Assembly (NCBI RefSeq): GCF_002982115.1
Contig: NZ_CP019980.1
Location: 2,860,001 to 2,924,000 of the forward strand
DNA from: Lysinibacillus sphaericus
Lineage (GTDB): Bacteria > Bacillota > Bacilli > Bacillales_A > Planococcaceae
Direction: 5' to 3'
Length of the DNA stretch: 64,000 bases
The position numbers and the translations under genes are program-made. Positions 35,491-45,323 of this stretch are shown one piece after another. Each line of letters begins with the position of its first letter. Position 1 is the stretch's first letter. The notes beneath the pieces were generated by a model, which was given only the letters and a program-made list of their open reading frames with translations, did no database searches and had not been told where the DNA came from.

Positions 35491-36144
35491 ATGGAAAACT
35501 ATAATGAAACACCGCAACAAGAAAGGTCTAAAGTGAATCCGTTTCTGTCTACTTGGATGCATCCAAAGCAAACTGCTCGCTATATGATTGATGCCAAATC
35601 AATCGGTTATGCAATTCTTGTTATGTCCATTGCCTATATTGGAGCTATGCTTACTGGTCTTATAGATAGTAATTTTTTACTTGATGTATCCCCTTGGATT
35701 ATCGTGCTATTCTGTGTGATTTTAGCACCGATTTCAGCAATTATTGGTACAGCGTTTTCTACCCTAATTTTTTGGTTAGTCGGTAAATTATTTAAAGGTA
35801 GTGCAACGTTTTCCGAAATGTTTAAAGGATTGAGCTTAGCGGGTGTACCATTTATTGCGCTTATTCCATTCTACTTAATATGGCTATTTACATCACCTGA
35901 GTCTTTAATGGATGCTAACTACATGGAATCAGCCCCTTGGATTTTTTGGCCGTCAATACTTATGACAGCTGTTACTAGCATTTGGTCTATGGTTATTACA
36001 GTTGGCGTTGTAGCAGAAGCACATCAATTTTCAAATTGGAAGGCATTCTTTACAGTTCTTATTCCTTCAATTGTTGGTGTAGTCATACTATTTATCCTTC
36101 TTATTATCATATTCATCGGAATAATCGGTATCAGTATGATTTAA
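35491..36144 (+). CDS. Yip1-type membrane protein
   Basis: 217 residues with about five membrane helices. The soluble start (MENYNETPQQERSKVNPFLSTWMHPKQTARYMID) is followed by a hydrophobic core with APISAIIGTAFSTLIFWLVGK, the usual Yip1-domain pattern of bacterial proteins; these two quoted stretches are separated by one helix. Function unknown. Single gene with GGAGG ribosome site. Confidence 0.8.
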   Translation: MENYNETPQQERSKVNPFLSTWMHPKQTARYMIDAKSIGYAILVMSIAYIGAMLTGLIDSNFLLDVSPWIIVLFCVILAPISAIIGTAFSTLIFWLVGKLFKGSATFSEMFKGLSLAGVPFIALIPFYLIWLFTSPESLMDANYMESAPWIFWPSILMTAVTSIWSMVITVGVVAEAHQFSNWKAFFTVLIPSIVGVVILFILLIIIFIGIIGISMI

Positions 36145-36145
36145 A

Positions 36146-36186
36146 AAAATCTCCCCTCTCAAATTATTGAGAGCGGGAGATTTTTT
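36146..36186. terminator. Bidirectional terminator between the Yip1-type gene and malic enzyme
   Basis: Stem AAATCTCCC..CTC / GAG..GGGAGATTT with T-runs on both strands. Confidence 0.88.
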
Positions 36187-36204
36187 GGACCATAACAATT
36201 TACA

Positions 36205-37407
36205 TTATACCGAAAGGACGGTTTGTTGCTGGAATAACTCAGATACACCAGATGCAACGGCTGCTCCACTAACTGCACGTGAAACAATTTCAACAACACG
36301 CTCATCTAATGATTTAGGCACGATATATTCCTCAGTTAATTCTTCATCACTCACAAGAGAAGCAATCGCCTCTACTGCTGCTAACTTCATATCTTCATTA
36401 ATATCTGTTGCGCGGACATCTAATGCTCCGCGGAAAATCCCTGGGAAAGCTAGGACATTATTAATTTGATTTGGATAGTCAGAACGACCAGTCCCCATAA
36501 TACGAACACCCCACGCTTTCGCATTTTCATACGTAATTTCTGGATTTGGATTCGCAAGTGCAAAGACAACTGGATTTTCATTCATCGATGCAATATGTGC
36601 CTCTGTTAGTAAATTCGCAACAGATACGCCAATAAAGACATCGGCACCTACGAGAGCATCATCCAACGTACCATGTAATTTTTCCGGATTTGTTAAATGC
36701 GCCACCGCATCTTTAATCGGGTTCATGCCTTCCGCACGGCCTTCATAAATAATTCCTTTTGTATCACACATATAAATATTTTTATAACCCATTTGTACAA
36801 GGATACGTAAAATGGCAATACCAGCTGCACCAGCTCCGTTAATAACTACTTTCATCGTCGCTACGTCCTTCTTCACAATACGATTTGCGTTTATCATCCC
36901 AGCACCTACAACAATTGCCGTACCATGCTGATCATCATGAAACACCGGAATATCACATTCTTGACGTAGTCGATCTTCAATCTCAAAGCAACGTGGTGCA
37001 GAAATATCTTCCAAATTAACACCACCGAATGTTGGCGCAAGCGCCTTCACAATGCTGACGATTTCATCCGTACTTTTTGTATCTAAACATAGTGGAAAAG
37101 CGTCAACATTGGCAAAACGCTTTAATAAAATTGCTTTACCTTCCATTACAGGTAGTGCTGCTTTCGGCCCAATATCCCCTAGCCCTAACACCGCAGTACC
37201 ATCAGATACAATAGCCACCATATTGCCCTTCATTGTATAGTCATAGACAAGCGATGGATTTTTTTCAATTTCAATACAAGGTGCCGCTACACCAGGCGAA
37301 TACGCAAGGCTAAGATCATAAGAGTCTTGCACAGGTACTTTTGAAATCACCTCTAATTTCCCACTATATTGTGCATGCATATCTAACGCTTTTTTCATAA
37401 TATCCAT
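36205..37407 (-). CDS. NAD(P)-dependent malic enzyme
   Basis: 400 residues, the length of short bacterial malic enzymes such as B. subtilis YtsJ/MalS group. SLAYSPGVAAPC, the catalytic Lys region (GLGDIGPKAALPVMEGKA), the metal site VFHDDQHGTAIVV and the dinucleotide fold VINGAGAAGIAIL are in order. It decarboxylates malate to pyruvate with NAD(P)H production. Single gene with its own terminator. Confidence 0.94.
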   Translation of the reverse strand: MDIMKKALDMHAQYSGKLEVISKVPVQDSYDLSLAYSPGVAAPCIEIEKNPSLVYDYTMKGNMVAIVSDGTAVLGLGDIGPKAALPVMEGKAILLKRFANVDAFPLCLDTKSTDEIVSIVKALAPTFGGVNLEDISAPRCFEIEDRLRQECDIPVFHDDQHGTAIVVGAGMINANRIVKKDVATMKVVINGAGAAGIAILRILVQMGYKNIYMCDTKGIIYEGRAEGMNPIKDAVAHLTNPEKLHGTLDDALVGADVFIGVSVANLLTEAHIASMNENPVVFALANPNPEITYENAKAWGVRIMGTGRSDYPNQINNVLAFPGIFRGALDVRATDINEDMKLAAVEAIASLVSDEELTEEYIVPKSLDERVVEIVSRAVSGAAVASGVSELFQQQTVLSV

Positions 37408-37767
37408 TCAATCCGCCCCTTTTTCTTCTGTTTTATTGTATGTCAGTATCATAATACTTTGTGAAATCATAGTCAATGAAAAAACTCTAAAAAGCAGTAT
37501 TTTCTTTGATAAATCAATATTTCCTATCGTTTATAACGTTTTATTGTATTGTTATTTATTTCACAATCAATTATTCTGATATAATAAATAACCTTTTTCA
37601 GCTTTTAAAAAACGTAGTTATAACAGCAATCAACCTGTTCAGTTTTTCACATAGTATTTTACTGCAGTAAATGAGAAAAATTTCACAAACTCATGTAAGC
37701 GCATCCATTGTTACATCTAAATCCGCCACATTTTATTCACATTTTTTCACAAACTTTTTTAACAACA

Positions 37768-37797
37768 GAAAAAAGAGTCCTTACGGCAAGGACTCTC
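37768..37797 (-). terminator. Terminator of the MBL-fold gene
   Basis: Stem AGAGTCCTT / AAGGACTCT followed by six T residues on the minus strand. The rest of the gap 37408-37767 is AT-rich and shows no gene. Confidence 0.8.
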
Positions 37798-37853
37798 AGA
37801 ACGAGGACAAACTCATATTAAAAAGGAAAATACTTGCCAAGCAGTGCAGTTTA

Positions 37854-37943
37854 CCCGCGGATTGAGCTAAAATATCCGCGAAGTAGAGTGCTTTACCCGC
37901 GGATTGAGCTAAAATACCCGCGAAGTAGCACGCTTTACCCGCG
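37854..37943. repeat. 21-nt phased intergenic repeat, CCCGCG type
   Basis: Cores CCCGCG (once TCCGCG) start at 37854, 37875, 37896, 37917 and 37938, exactly 21 bases apart. Units alternate: one continues GATTGAGCTAAA and the next AAGTAG, giving a 42-nt higher-order repeat. No open frame. It lies just after the stop of the MBL-fold gene, before its terminator. Confidence 0.85.
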
Positions 37944-37950
37944 ATGTATT

Positions 37951-38775
37951 TTAAGACTCTTGCTTAAATTGCTTAGTAAAAGCGGTAATAATATGTTTGG
38001 ATGACCATTGCTCCCCCGACACCTTGGTGATTGGGTACTCTCGGCGAAAAATGGCTTTCGTTATGGCATCGTCTGTGTAGCCTTGGGAATAGAGCTTTCG
38101 CACCTCTCCCTCCAAGTCCTCTAAATAAGCAATTTTTTCGCTTATTTTCGCCCGACCATCCGCAAGAAAACCTGCATGGCAACAATAGACCTGCTCAAAG
38201 TCAAAATGTAATAGTTTCTTTAACGATGCCAAAGTATGTACGATGTTTTCCTCATCGAGCACAACCTTTGTCTTCGTTTGAATATATAAATCTCCTGTAA
38301 ACATGGCACCTGTTGCCCGATTGTAAAACGACAAATGATCTGTTGTATGTCCTGGTGTCGTAATAATGTCCCAAGTGGCAGATTTCGTTTCAAGTGTGTC
38401 TCCAAATGGCTGTGCAATAAATGCTGGTCGCTGTCCCCAGAGCGCCTGACGATAGAATGGATAGTTTCCGTCTTCCGCACAATTCGCAATGGACTCACGA
38501 TGAACGTAAATCGGGATCTTTTGTTGTTGCTGAATCCAAGCAGCATTGCCCGAATGGTCTTCATGTGCATGAGTCAACGCAACTTGTTCAACCGACAGCT
38601 CGCGAAAAAAAGATTGAAACTCCTCTGCAAGCGAATTAGAACCTGTATCAATCAGGAGTCCATCCACATAAAAGCTATAGACACTCATTCCTATACCTTG
38701 AACAGCTACTTTACCATGTGCACATTGCACGTTACCGTGTTGTTCGATTTCAATACTTTTCTCTAATTTATACAT
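37951..38775 (-). CDS. Metallo-beta-lactamase-fold hydrolase
   Basis: 274 residues from ATG 38775, which has AAGGGGGAA upstream; a longer frame has no ribosome site. The metal motif HAHEDHSGN lies near residue 67, then TTPGHTTDHLSFY, FTGDLYI and CCHAGF, giving the usual two-metal centre. A C-terminal helix resembles that of lactamase/MBL hydrolases acting on thioesters or similar, but the substrate is unknown. Single gene. Confidence 0.9.
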   Translation of the reverse strand: MYKLEKSIEIEQHGNVQCAHGKVAVQGIGMSVYSFYVDGLLIDTGSNSLAEEFQSFFRELSVEQVALTHAHEDHSGNAAWIQQQQKIPIYVHRESIANCAEDGNYPFYRQALWGQRPAFIAQPFGDTLETKSATWDIITTPGHTTDHLSFYNRATGAMFTGDLYIQTKTKVVLDEENIVHTLASLKKLLHFDFEQVYCCHAGFLADGRAKISEKIAYLEDLEGEVRKLYSQGYTDDAITKAIFRREYPITKVSGEQWSSKHIITAFTKQFKQES

Positions 38776-38900
38776 ATGTTTCCCCCTTCCCCTTTGTAAA
38801 AAAAGTGTAGCATAAAATGAATGATGAGTCATTTTTAGCGTAAATTTCCATTTGAAGCCCCATGAGTGATCTATTTTAATCTGCCCAAGTATTTCTGAAG

Positions 38901-38930
38901 AAAAAAACGCCCACCAAGGTGAGCGTCTTC
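38901..38930 (-). terminator. Terminator of the rhodanese gene
   Basis: Stem GACGCTCACC / GGTGGGCGTT followed by seven T residues on the minus strand. Confidence 0.88.
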
Positions 38931-38936
38931 TCCTAA

Positions 38937-39746
38937 TTATTCATTTGTTCCAGTTTCTACATCGTATGCTGTAATCCAATCACTATAGCTTCCTGTATAG
39001 AGCTGAATATTTTCATACCCTTCATCTGCAAGTACTGCGTAGAGCGGTGATGCTGTGACACCACTGCCACAATAAACCACTATCTGTTCATCTTGTGCAA
39101 CCTTCGCACGAAGCGCATCATTAGCTTGCAGTGTTCCTTCAACTTTTAACTGCTCCCAATCAAAGTTTTTAGCAGTTGGGATATGACCCGCCACTTTATC
39201 AAGCGGTTCAACTTCACCACGGTAACGGGCAGCAGCTCGTGCATCTAATAGCGTTGCTGACTGTTCTCCATCAACAATTGCCTTAACTACTTCACGTGGC
39301 GCATACAGATGATCTTGCCAATTCAAATCAAGCGTTGTCGGCGCATATTTCACAATATCCTTTGTGAACGTCACTTTTTCTTCCAATGCCGTCGCTCCAC
39401 CATTGACAATGACCACATTTGGGAAACCTGCATAGGTTAACATCCACCAAGCGCGCGGTGCAAACGGTGATGCTCCTTGGTCATAAACGACAATTTGATC
39501 TTCGTAGCGCAGACCTAATTCTTGAAAGACAGACGTAAGCTTTTCCTTACTCGGCATCGGATGTCGGCCGTTTTCGCTTTCCATATCCGATAAATCCTGC
39601 TCTAAATCAACATACACCGCTCCTGGTGCATGACCTGCCTCAAATGCTTGCTTTCCAAATTGTTTGTTTTGTAAATCATAGCGAGCATCTACAAAACGGA
39701 CACCGTCAACTTGAATTTCCTCAATTGTTTTGAACACTTTTCCCAT
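38937..39746 (-). CDS. Sulfurtransferase with two rhodanese domains
   Basis: 269 residues from ATG 39746, spaced 6 bases from GAGGTGA; a GTG three codons earlier overlaps that ribosome site. Two rhodanese domains, with the catalytic Cys in VYCGSGVTAS of the second. The loop CGSGVT(A) is the mercaptopyruvate-sulfurtransferase type. It moves a sulfane sulphur from thiosulphate or 3-mercaptopyruvate to thiol acceptors. It starts 11 bases after dynA ends and is probably co-transcribed. Confidence 0.92.
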   Translation of the reverse strand: MGKVFKTIEEIQVDGVRFVDARYDLQNKQFGKQAFEAGHAPGAVYVDLEQDLSDMESENGRHPMPSKEKLTSVFQELGLRYEDQIVVYDQGASPFAPRAWWMLTYAGFPNVVIVNGGATALEEKVTFTKDIVKYAPTTLDLNWQDHLYAPREVVKAIVDGEQSATLLDARAAARYRGEVEPLDKVAGHIPTAKNFDWEQLKVEGTLQANDALRAKVAQDEQIVVYCGSGVTASPLYAVLADEGYENIQLYTGSYSDWITAYDVETGTNE

Positions 39747-39756
39747 GTGAATCACC

Positions 39757-42700
39757 TCATGCGTATTGTAGTTGTGCGTAAATTGATTTCCACGAAGCTA
39801 ATCGACTTTCCTCTTGTAACACAAGTCGTTCAGTTGCAATTTGCTCTAGTGCTTGATGGTAAATATGCAAGCGTAATCTTTCCGCTTCTTCACCGATATA
39901 GGCAATGGCCCAAGTCATGAGTGCTACTTTTTGTCCATCTAAATAATTTTGAGCATCTGGCTTTGTTAATGCTTCTAACGCTTCACTTAGCTTGACTTTT
40001 TCATTTTTCTCAAAGAATGCTTTTTGATTACGGAAATGCGATTTCACACTTGCATATTTTGTAACATCTGCAAATGGACCTTCAAATGCTAATAAATCTG
40101 GCTCAGATGATTCAAAGGCTAAAAACGAGAAGCTACGGTTCATTTCTTTCAGCTCACGGACTTCGTCTTTAAAACGAAGTTGCATTTTCTTACTAATAAA
40201 TTGGGATAAGCGGAAGTTTGTAACACGCATTTCCTGTGTAAAATCAAATCGTAAGCTTTGCAAGACTTCTTTCAACGCATGCTCTAATGCTTGCTGTGCA
40301 GGCATAGCCGCAAAGGTTGAAGGGTTATAACCTTCTTTAAAGAATTCAGGGTAGCGATAAAAGACGCGTTGTAAAACATAATACAATAATTCATCTAGTT
40401 CCTGTTTTGTTTCACTTTCCATCATGCTTGTATTTAAGGCATTAAACTTCGATTTAATGTGCTGTTCAAGCGTAGTCAGCTCAGCTAAACGCTCATCTTT
40501 ACGTTTTAAGTTTTCCTCTGTTTGAGCAATTAAATCACCTAAACGTTGCTCTGTTTTGTCCACTTCTTCTGCAAGTGCCTGCACCGCTAATGCACTTAAC
40601 TCATCATTTAAAAATGTATGGAAAGCATCCTCGAACGGAGGCATGCCCGATGCAAATGAAGCACCCTCTACTTTTTCTTTTAATGCCATTAAGCTAGATA
40701 CCCCATATAAACGTGGGAAACGAATACCAAAGCGTTGTAATTCTGAACGAACATAACCTTTTACATCTTCTTGTTCTTCTTCTGTCGTTGCCAAATCAAT
40801 CGCATTAACGATAAAGAACATTTTATCAAGTTCAAAGGCATCCTTTACACGACCTAATTGAATTAAAAACTCTCGATCCGCTTTAGCAAATGCGTGGTTA
40901 TAGTACGTAATAAATAAAATGGCATCCGCATTACGAATATATTCAAAGGCAACCCCTGTGTGACGCGCATTGATGGAATCTGCCCCCGGCGTATCGACAA
41001 GCGTTACACCCATACGCGTTAACGGACTATCATAATAAAAGTCAATATTATCGACGAAGCATGATTTATTTTCTTGTGCTACAAATTTTTCAAACTCTTC
41101 ACGCTCTACACGTAACACTTGTCCAAGTTCCGTTTTAAATGTTGGATAGCCTTCTTTATATGCACGAATAAATGATTTATGCACATTTAATCGTTCATCA
41201 GTAAGCTGTACCGCTAGTCCTTCATCTGCACGGTTAAATGCTTCATCTAAAGACGAAACCGTTAAACCAATCGCCGCATAAGAACCTTGGATATCCTCAA
41301 GCATTTGTGCTGCCGTTTTTAACTGAACATCTGCTGTTTCGTGAGGATGCTCTGGTGTCACCGGACGAATTTTATTAATAGCCGCTGTTGTAGGATTAGG
41401 TGATACTGGTAACACTTTTGCACCCATTAGGGCATTCGAGAAGGAAGATTTCCCTGCACTAAACGCACCGAATAATGCAATCGTAAAGTCCTTTTTCTGT
41501 AATCGCTCTACTTTGTTTTCTAAATAGCTTGCTACTTCTGCAAAACCTTGGACCTCTTTCACCGCATTGGCTGTATGAAGTGCCCGTTTTATAACACCTT
41601 CAATAGGTAGACTAGATGTACTCACTGCATGTTGCGTTTCCTCTTGCTGAATAATCTCTTCTTTTGGTTTGAGCATCGACTCGTCAAATAATCGGATATC
41701 TGCTAAATCCTGCTCAAACGCTTTTTCCCAAAGTGTGAGTTGATCATTCGCTTCTTTTCGAATTTCATTGCTTGCTTGATGCATAACACCTGCACTATAT
41801 TGCTGATAACTTTCGATTTCTAGTACAGCTTGAATGGCATCTACTTTCGCCTGCATACCAGCCATTTTCAACTTAGATGGTGCTGCTGTTTCAGTTGCAA
41901 CAGTTTGTAACGTTGTTGCTTGGGCATCCTTCCACACATCTGTTTCCTGTATAAAATAACGTTTCGTTGCTTCTGCAACACGGTTGGCAAAATTAAGAAC
42001 AGCCTCTCCTGTTAATATAGCACCGACTTGTACTTGCTGTTCAATTAACGAAAATGGTAAATCAAATACATAAGCATCCACTGCTTGCGCACGTTCCTCA
42101 CTTAACGCCCCGACATCTTTTAATGCCTTTTTCATTAACCCTTTTAAATGACCCGTAATTTGAGCGTGTACAACTGTTTGATAGGCACTGTATGCTTCTT
42201 CTTTACGACGATTACGCTCTTCCTCAGTTTTCTTTTTCGCTGAAAATAAACCGCCTACTTTAAACCCTTCCTGCTTACTTTCTAAATAAAGACGCAATTT
42301 ATCTCGCACATCGGCCGGCATAATGGTTGCATTAGCAAGTAACTCTTTACGTTCTTCCTCAAATGTTTCATTCCAAGCTTCCACTGAGAATAATTCTACT
42401 TGACGATTTAACTTATTATATTGCTCTAAAATATCCTGATGATGTGCCCAATCATCGGCACTTAAAATATCTTCATCAATATCTAAACGATCTTGCTTTT
42501 CTTCCATTAAGAAGTTGTCATGCTCACTTTGCAATAAACGTAGCGTATTGGTCGCTGTCTGTACAAGCTGATCTTGCCAATCGTTCATGCTATCCATCAC
42601 AATTTTTTTCACTGTTTCAAAATCATTATTTGGATGCTCTGGCTCTCGTAAAGATGTGAAAAAGACGCCTTTTGGCACAACGCCCCATGCTGAAAATGAA

Positions 42701-43368
42701 TTGTGAACAGTCGCTTTAAAGTCTTCAAAGCTTAATTCATTTTCCTTATGCTTATCAATCATATTAACGATTAAATATACATTCGGATTATATTTCATTA
42801 ATTGTTTTGTAAATTGAAAGTTCAACTCCGATTGAACATGATTATAGTCCATTGTATAGAATACAATATCTGCAATATGAAGCGCTGATTCTGTAGACAT
42901 ACGGTGTGCGTCATCTGTCGAGTCAACACCAGGTGTATCCATCACTGTTACGCCAAGAGGTAATGTAGAAGCGCTATGACCAATTTCAATTTGTGATACA
43001 AGATCTCCATTTTTGCTGAGTTCTTTAACGGTTTTAAAATCATATCCCGCTTCAAACTTAACAGGTTTTTCATTATGCATATAAACGACGGCGAAATCTT
43101 CTTCTGACTTATACACCTTCACAATATTTGCACTTGTCGGTATCGGGCTTGACGCAAGTAAATTCTCACCAGATAAGGCATTAATCATACTTGATTTACC
43201 AGCAGAGAAATGGCCAGCAAAACCGATGACATATTCTTTCTGTTGTAATTTACGTGCAAATAGCGAGGTTTTATCCATACGCTCTGTATCACCATTATGC
43301 TGATAGATTATGTATTGTAATGAAGCTTGCTTTAAAAGCCCCTCTAGTTGTTGGTCAAATTCTTTCAT
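39757..43368 (-). CDS. dynA: Double dynamin-like GTPase
   Basis: 1203 residues, close to B. subtilis DynA (YpbR), a fusion of two bacterial dynamin-like proteins. The first half has P-loop GHFSAGKS (52-59), switch MDTPGVDS and LIVNMIDK; the second has GAFSAGKS near residue 640, VDTPGADS and FIVNAIDL. Long helical regions lie between and after. In B. subtilis DynA binds and fuses membranes and protects against phage and membrane-active compounds. First gene of an operon with the rhodanese. Confidence 0.95.
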   Translation of the reverse strand: MKEFDQQLEGLLKQASLQYIIYQHNGDTERMDKTSLFARKLQQKEYVIGFAGHFSAGKSSMINALSGENLLASSPIPTSANIVKVYKSEEDFAVVYMHNEKPVKFEAGYDFKTVKELSKNGDLVSQIEIGHSASTLPLGVTVMDTPGVDSTDDAHRMSTESALHIADIVFYTMDYNHVQSELNFQFTKQLMKYNPNVYLIVNMIDKHKENELSFEDFKATVHNSFSAWGVVPKGVFFTSLREPEHPNNDFETVKKIVMDSMNDWQDQLVQTATNTLRLLQSEHDNFLMEEKQDRLDIDEDILSADDWAHHQDILEQYNKLNRQVELFSVEAWNETFEEERKELLANATIMPADVRDKLRLYLESKQEGFKVGGLFSAKKKTEEERNRRKEEAYSAYQTVVHAQITGHLKGLMKKALKDVGALSEERAQAVDAYVFDLPFSLIEQQVQVGAILTGEAVLNFANRVAEATKRYFIQETDVWKDAQATTLQTVATETAAPSKLKMAGMQAKVDAIQAVLEIESYQQYSAGVMHQASNEIRKEANDQLTLWEKAFEQDLADIRLFDESMLKPKEEIIQQEETQHAVSTSSLPIEGVIKRALHTANAVKEVQGFAEVASYLENKVERLQKKDFTIALFGAFSAGKSSFSNALMGAKVLPVSPNPTTAAINKIRPVTPEHPHETADVQLKTAAQMLEDIQGSYAAIGLTVSSLDEAFNRADEGLAVQLTDERLNVHKSFIRAYKEGYPTFKTELGQVLRVEREEFEKFVAQENKSCFVDNIDFYYDSPLTRMGVTLVDTPGADSINARHTGVAFEYIRNADAILFITYYNHAFAKADREFLIQLGRVKDAFELDKMFFIVNAIDLATTEEEQEDVKGYVRSELQRFGIRFPRLYGVSSLMALKEKVEGASFASGMPPFEDAFHTFLNDELSALAVQALAEEVDKTEQRLGDLIAQTEENLKRKDERLAELTTLEQHIKSKFNALNTSMMESETKQELDELLYYVLQRVFYRYPEFFKEGYNPSTFAAMPAQQALEHALKEVLQSLRFDFTQEMRVTNFRLSQFISKKMQLRFKDEVRELKEMNRSFSFLAFESSEPDLLAFEGPFADVTKYASVKSHFRNQKAFFEKNEKVKLSEALEALTKPDAQNYLDGQKVALMTWAIAYIGEEAERLRLHIYHQALEQIATERLVLQEESRLASWKSIYAQLQYA

Positions 43369-43722
43369 AAAACTGTAACCCCTTTATCCTTTTAATTATT
43401 CACAATTAGTATTCTACCTTATTAGATATGCAAAGTATAACACTAATTTACTTTGAAAAGCATATATATCAAGGTTTCAGACGTAATATTCGTCAACATA
43501 GTCATGTTTATCCAAAATGAAGTAGCATGATCCTTGTAGAAAATCTACTATTTTTATCTGCAAAATGGATAGTTAACTAAGCAATTCTTCTTTTTTTTCA
43601 TATTTTAGATAAGAGTGAAGGTTAAAAAACGGTTACAAAATAACAATTTGAGGTTCAGCACTAAACAAATCTGATACAACTATAGGGGCATAAAGATCAA
43701 AATAAAAGGAGTGATTATATAA
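43369..43722. other. AT-rich intergenic region before the DUF4183 genes
   Basis: No gene over 354 bases. CATAAAGAT at 43690-43698, with an AC about 16 bases upstream, loosely resembles a sigma-K -10 (CATANNNTA); weak evidence for late sporulation expression of the next two genes. Confidence 0.3.
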
Positions 43723-44148
43723 ATGGTAAAGCAAAAACATTGTTTTCAGATTACACCGTTATGCGATTGTGAAAATCAATTTAGATGGCCTCGTATTATA
43801 GCTCGTGATGTCCCTATTCCCCAACCCCCTTCCATCATTGTTCCTGAAGGGATGGTTATTCCTAGAGTAAATAGATATTTCTATATAGTAACATCCGATA
43901 TTCAATTGACAAATGGGGCCACTTTAGCAGCGAATCTATTTTCTGATGACAACGGCGTAAATGTACCAGAATTTATTATCACCTATCCAAATGGCTATGT
44001 AAATCTCTATATTAACGCCGTTATGCAGGAAGGTGGCATTTATTCCGTAACACCAAATGCACTCGTCTTAAATGCTGATAACGCGACTATTTATAGAGGA
44101 ACACCCATTATTATTGAATCTCTCGGCTTTTTTAACGAAACTCACTAG
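43723..44148 (+). CDS. DUF4183-type surface/spore protein 1
   Basis: 141 residues. The N-terminal 45 are Cys/His/Pro-containing (LCDCENQFRWPR, PQPPSIIVPEG); the rest is a beta-rich domain with NGYVNLYINAVMQEGGIYSV, the DUF4183 pattern also found in the exosporium and collagen-like proteins of Bacillus. ATAAAAGGAGTG ribosome site. The next gene (44168-44494) is a shorter paralogue, 19 bases downstream. Confidence 0.78.
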   Translation: MVKQKHCFQITPLCDCENQFRWPRIIARDVPIPQPPSIIVPEGMVIPRVNRYFYIVTSDIQLTNGATLAANLFSDDNGVNVPEFIITYPNGYVNLYINAVMQEGGIYSVTPNALVLNADNATIYRGTPIIIESLGFFNETH

Positions 44149-44173
44149 CACTATTGAAAGGAGGTGAATGCAC

Positions 44174-44494
44174 GTGGCACTTTCCATTATTAATATTAAT
44201 GTCAATGTTTCAGGCACATCCACGAAATTTTTTAATATTTTAGCAACACCACTTGCCATTACAGATGGTACAACACTTGCTGCAACAACGTTTTTGACTG
44301 ACAGTGGTACTGCAGCAACTGCTTTCCCAGTCGTAATTAATGGCTACTATAATTTATATATCAATGGTGTGCTTCAAGAAGGTGATGCCTATACAGTTTC
44401 CGCAACAGAAATAACATTTAACACTGTGACAGCGACTATCTCGGCAGGCACTCCAATTATTATTGAAGCTGTAGAATTAGTGACAACTATTTAA
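44174..44494 (+). CDS. DUF4183-type surface/spore protein 2
   Basis: 106 residues if started at GTG 44174 (AAAGGAGGTG at 44157-44166, 7 bases upstream); an ATG at 44168 lies too close to the ribosome site. Mostly beta-strand with NGYYNLYINGVLQEGDAYTV, the same core as the neighbour. Thr/Ala-rich, no Cys, so a strand-stacking surface or spore-coat protein is plausible. Second gene of a pair. Confidence 0.75.
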   Translation: MALSIININVNVSGTSTKFFNILATPLAITDGTTLAATTFLTDSGTAATAFPVVINGYYNLYINGVLQEGDAYTVSATEITFNTVTATISAGTPIIIEAVELVTTI

Positions 44495-44544
44495 TAGCAT
44501 TAGAAGAAGTATTTTGCTATTAAATCGAGTCATTCAATGTATTT

Positions 44545-44588
44545 TTTAATTGGATGGATGCTCTTTTATTGAGCATCCATCCATTTTG
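44545..44588. terminator. Bidirectional terminator between DUF4183 and pxp genes
   Basis: Perfect 13-bp stem TGGATGGATGCTC / GAGCATCCATCCA flanked by A/T-runs. Confidence 0.9.
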
Positions 44589-45323
44589 TTATCCTATTTG
44601 TTTTCTTAACGCAAAAATCTTCTTTGCAAAAGTCAATGCATGTGGGCCATCTCCATGTATACATAATGTTTGGGCAGAAAGTTGTATTTTCTTTTGTTGG
44701 ACAGACATCACTTCATTGGCAGTTAAAATACCTTTGACATGCACAAGCATTTCTTCTTCTGTTTGAATTAATGCATTCGGCTCTTCTCTACTTACCAATG
44801 TCCCATCGTCATTGTAATGACGATCCGAAAAAACTTCCTCATAGACGCGTAAGCCCTTTTCCTTCGCAATATGCACGATTTTGCTACCTGCTAAACAATA
44901 TAAAACATACGCTGGGTTTAAATCATATACCGCATTGACAACGGCTGTTGCTTTTTCTATATCATTGGCACTTTGATTATACAGTGCGCCATGTGGCTTC
45001 ACATGATGAAGAATGCCTTTTTCTACCGAGACAAATGCTTGCAAAGCACCAACTTGATAGACCATCATATTATAAATTTCTTCCGCACTAACATCCATAT
45101 TTCGACGCCCAAATCCTTGAAGATCAGGATAGCCTGGATGTGCTCCAATACGAATATTTTTACGAATAGCATTTTGTACAGTCCTATGCATGATTGTATG
45201 ATTCCCTGCATGATACCCACAGGCTATATTAATTGACGTTACATAGTCTAAAATTTCGTCATCTTTGTCGAGTGTCAAAACATCCATACCTTCGCCCATA
45301 TCACAATTAATATCAATTGGCAT
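44589..45323 (-). CDS. pxpA: 5-oxoprolinase subunit A
   Basis: 244 residues, LamB/YcsF family. Start DINCDMGEG, then CGYHAGN, IGAHPGYPD, VKPHGALYN and QLSAQTLCIHGDGPHA, all diagnostic. With PxpB and PxpC it hydrolyses 5-oxoproline to glutamate with ATP. Last gene of the operon pcp-pxpB-pxpC-pxpA; its start overlaps pxpC by 11 bases. Confidence 0.95.
   Translation of the reverse strand: MPIDINCDMGEGMDVLTLDKDDEILDYVTSINIACGYHAGNHTIMHRTVQNAIRKNIRIGAHPGYPDLQGFGRRNMDVSAEEIYNMMVYQVGALQAFVSVEKGILHHVKPHGALYNQSANDIEKATAVVNAVYDLNPAYVLYCLAGSKIVHIAKEKGLRVYEEVFSDRHYNDDGTLVSREEPNALIQTEEEMLVHVKGILTANEVMSVQQKKIQLSAQTLCIHGDGPHALTFAKKIFALRKQIG

Noticed and set aside
37854..37943. CRISPR-like array
   Set aside because: The period is 21 bases with no separate repeat and spacer parts and no cas genes nearby.
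38335..38766. Open frames on both strands within the MBL-fold gene
   Set aside because: Shadows of a clear metallo-hydrolase with all motifs in one frame.
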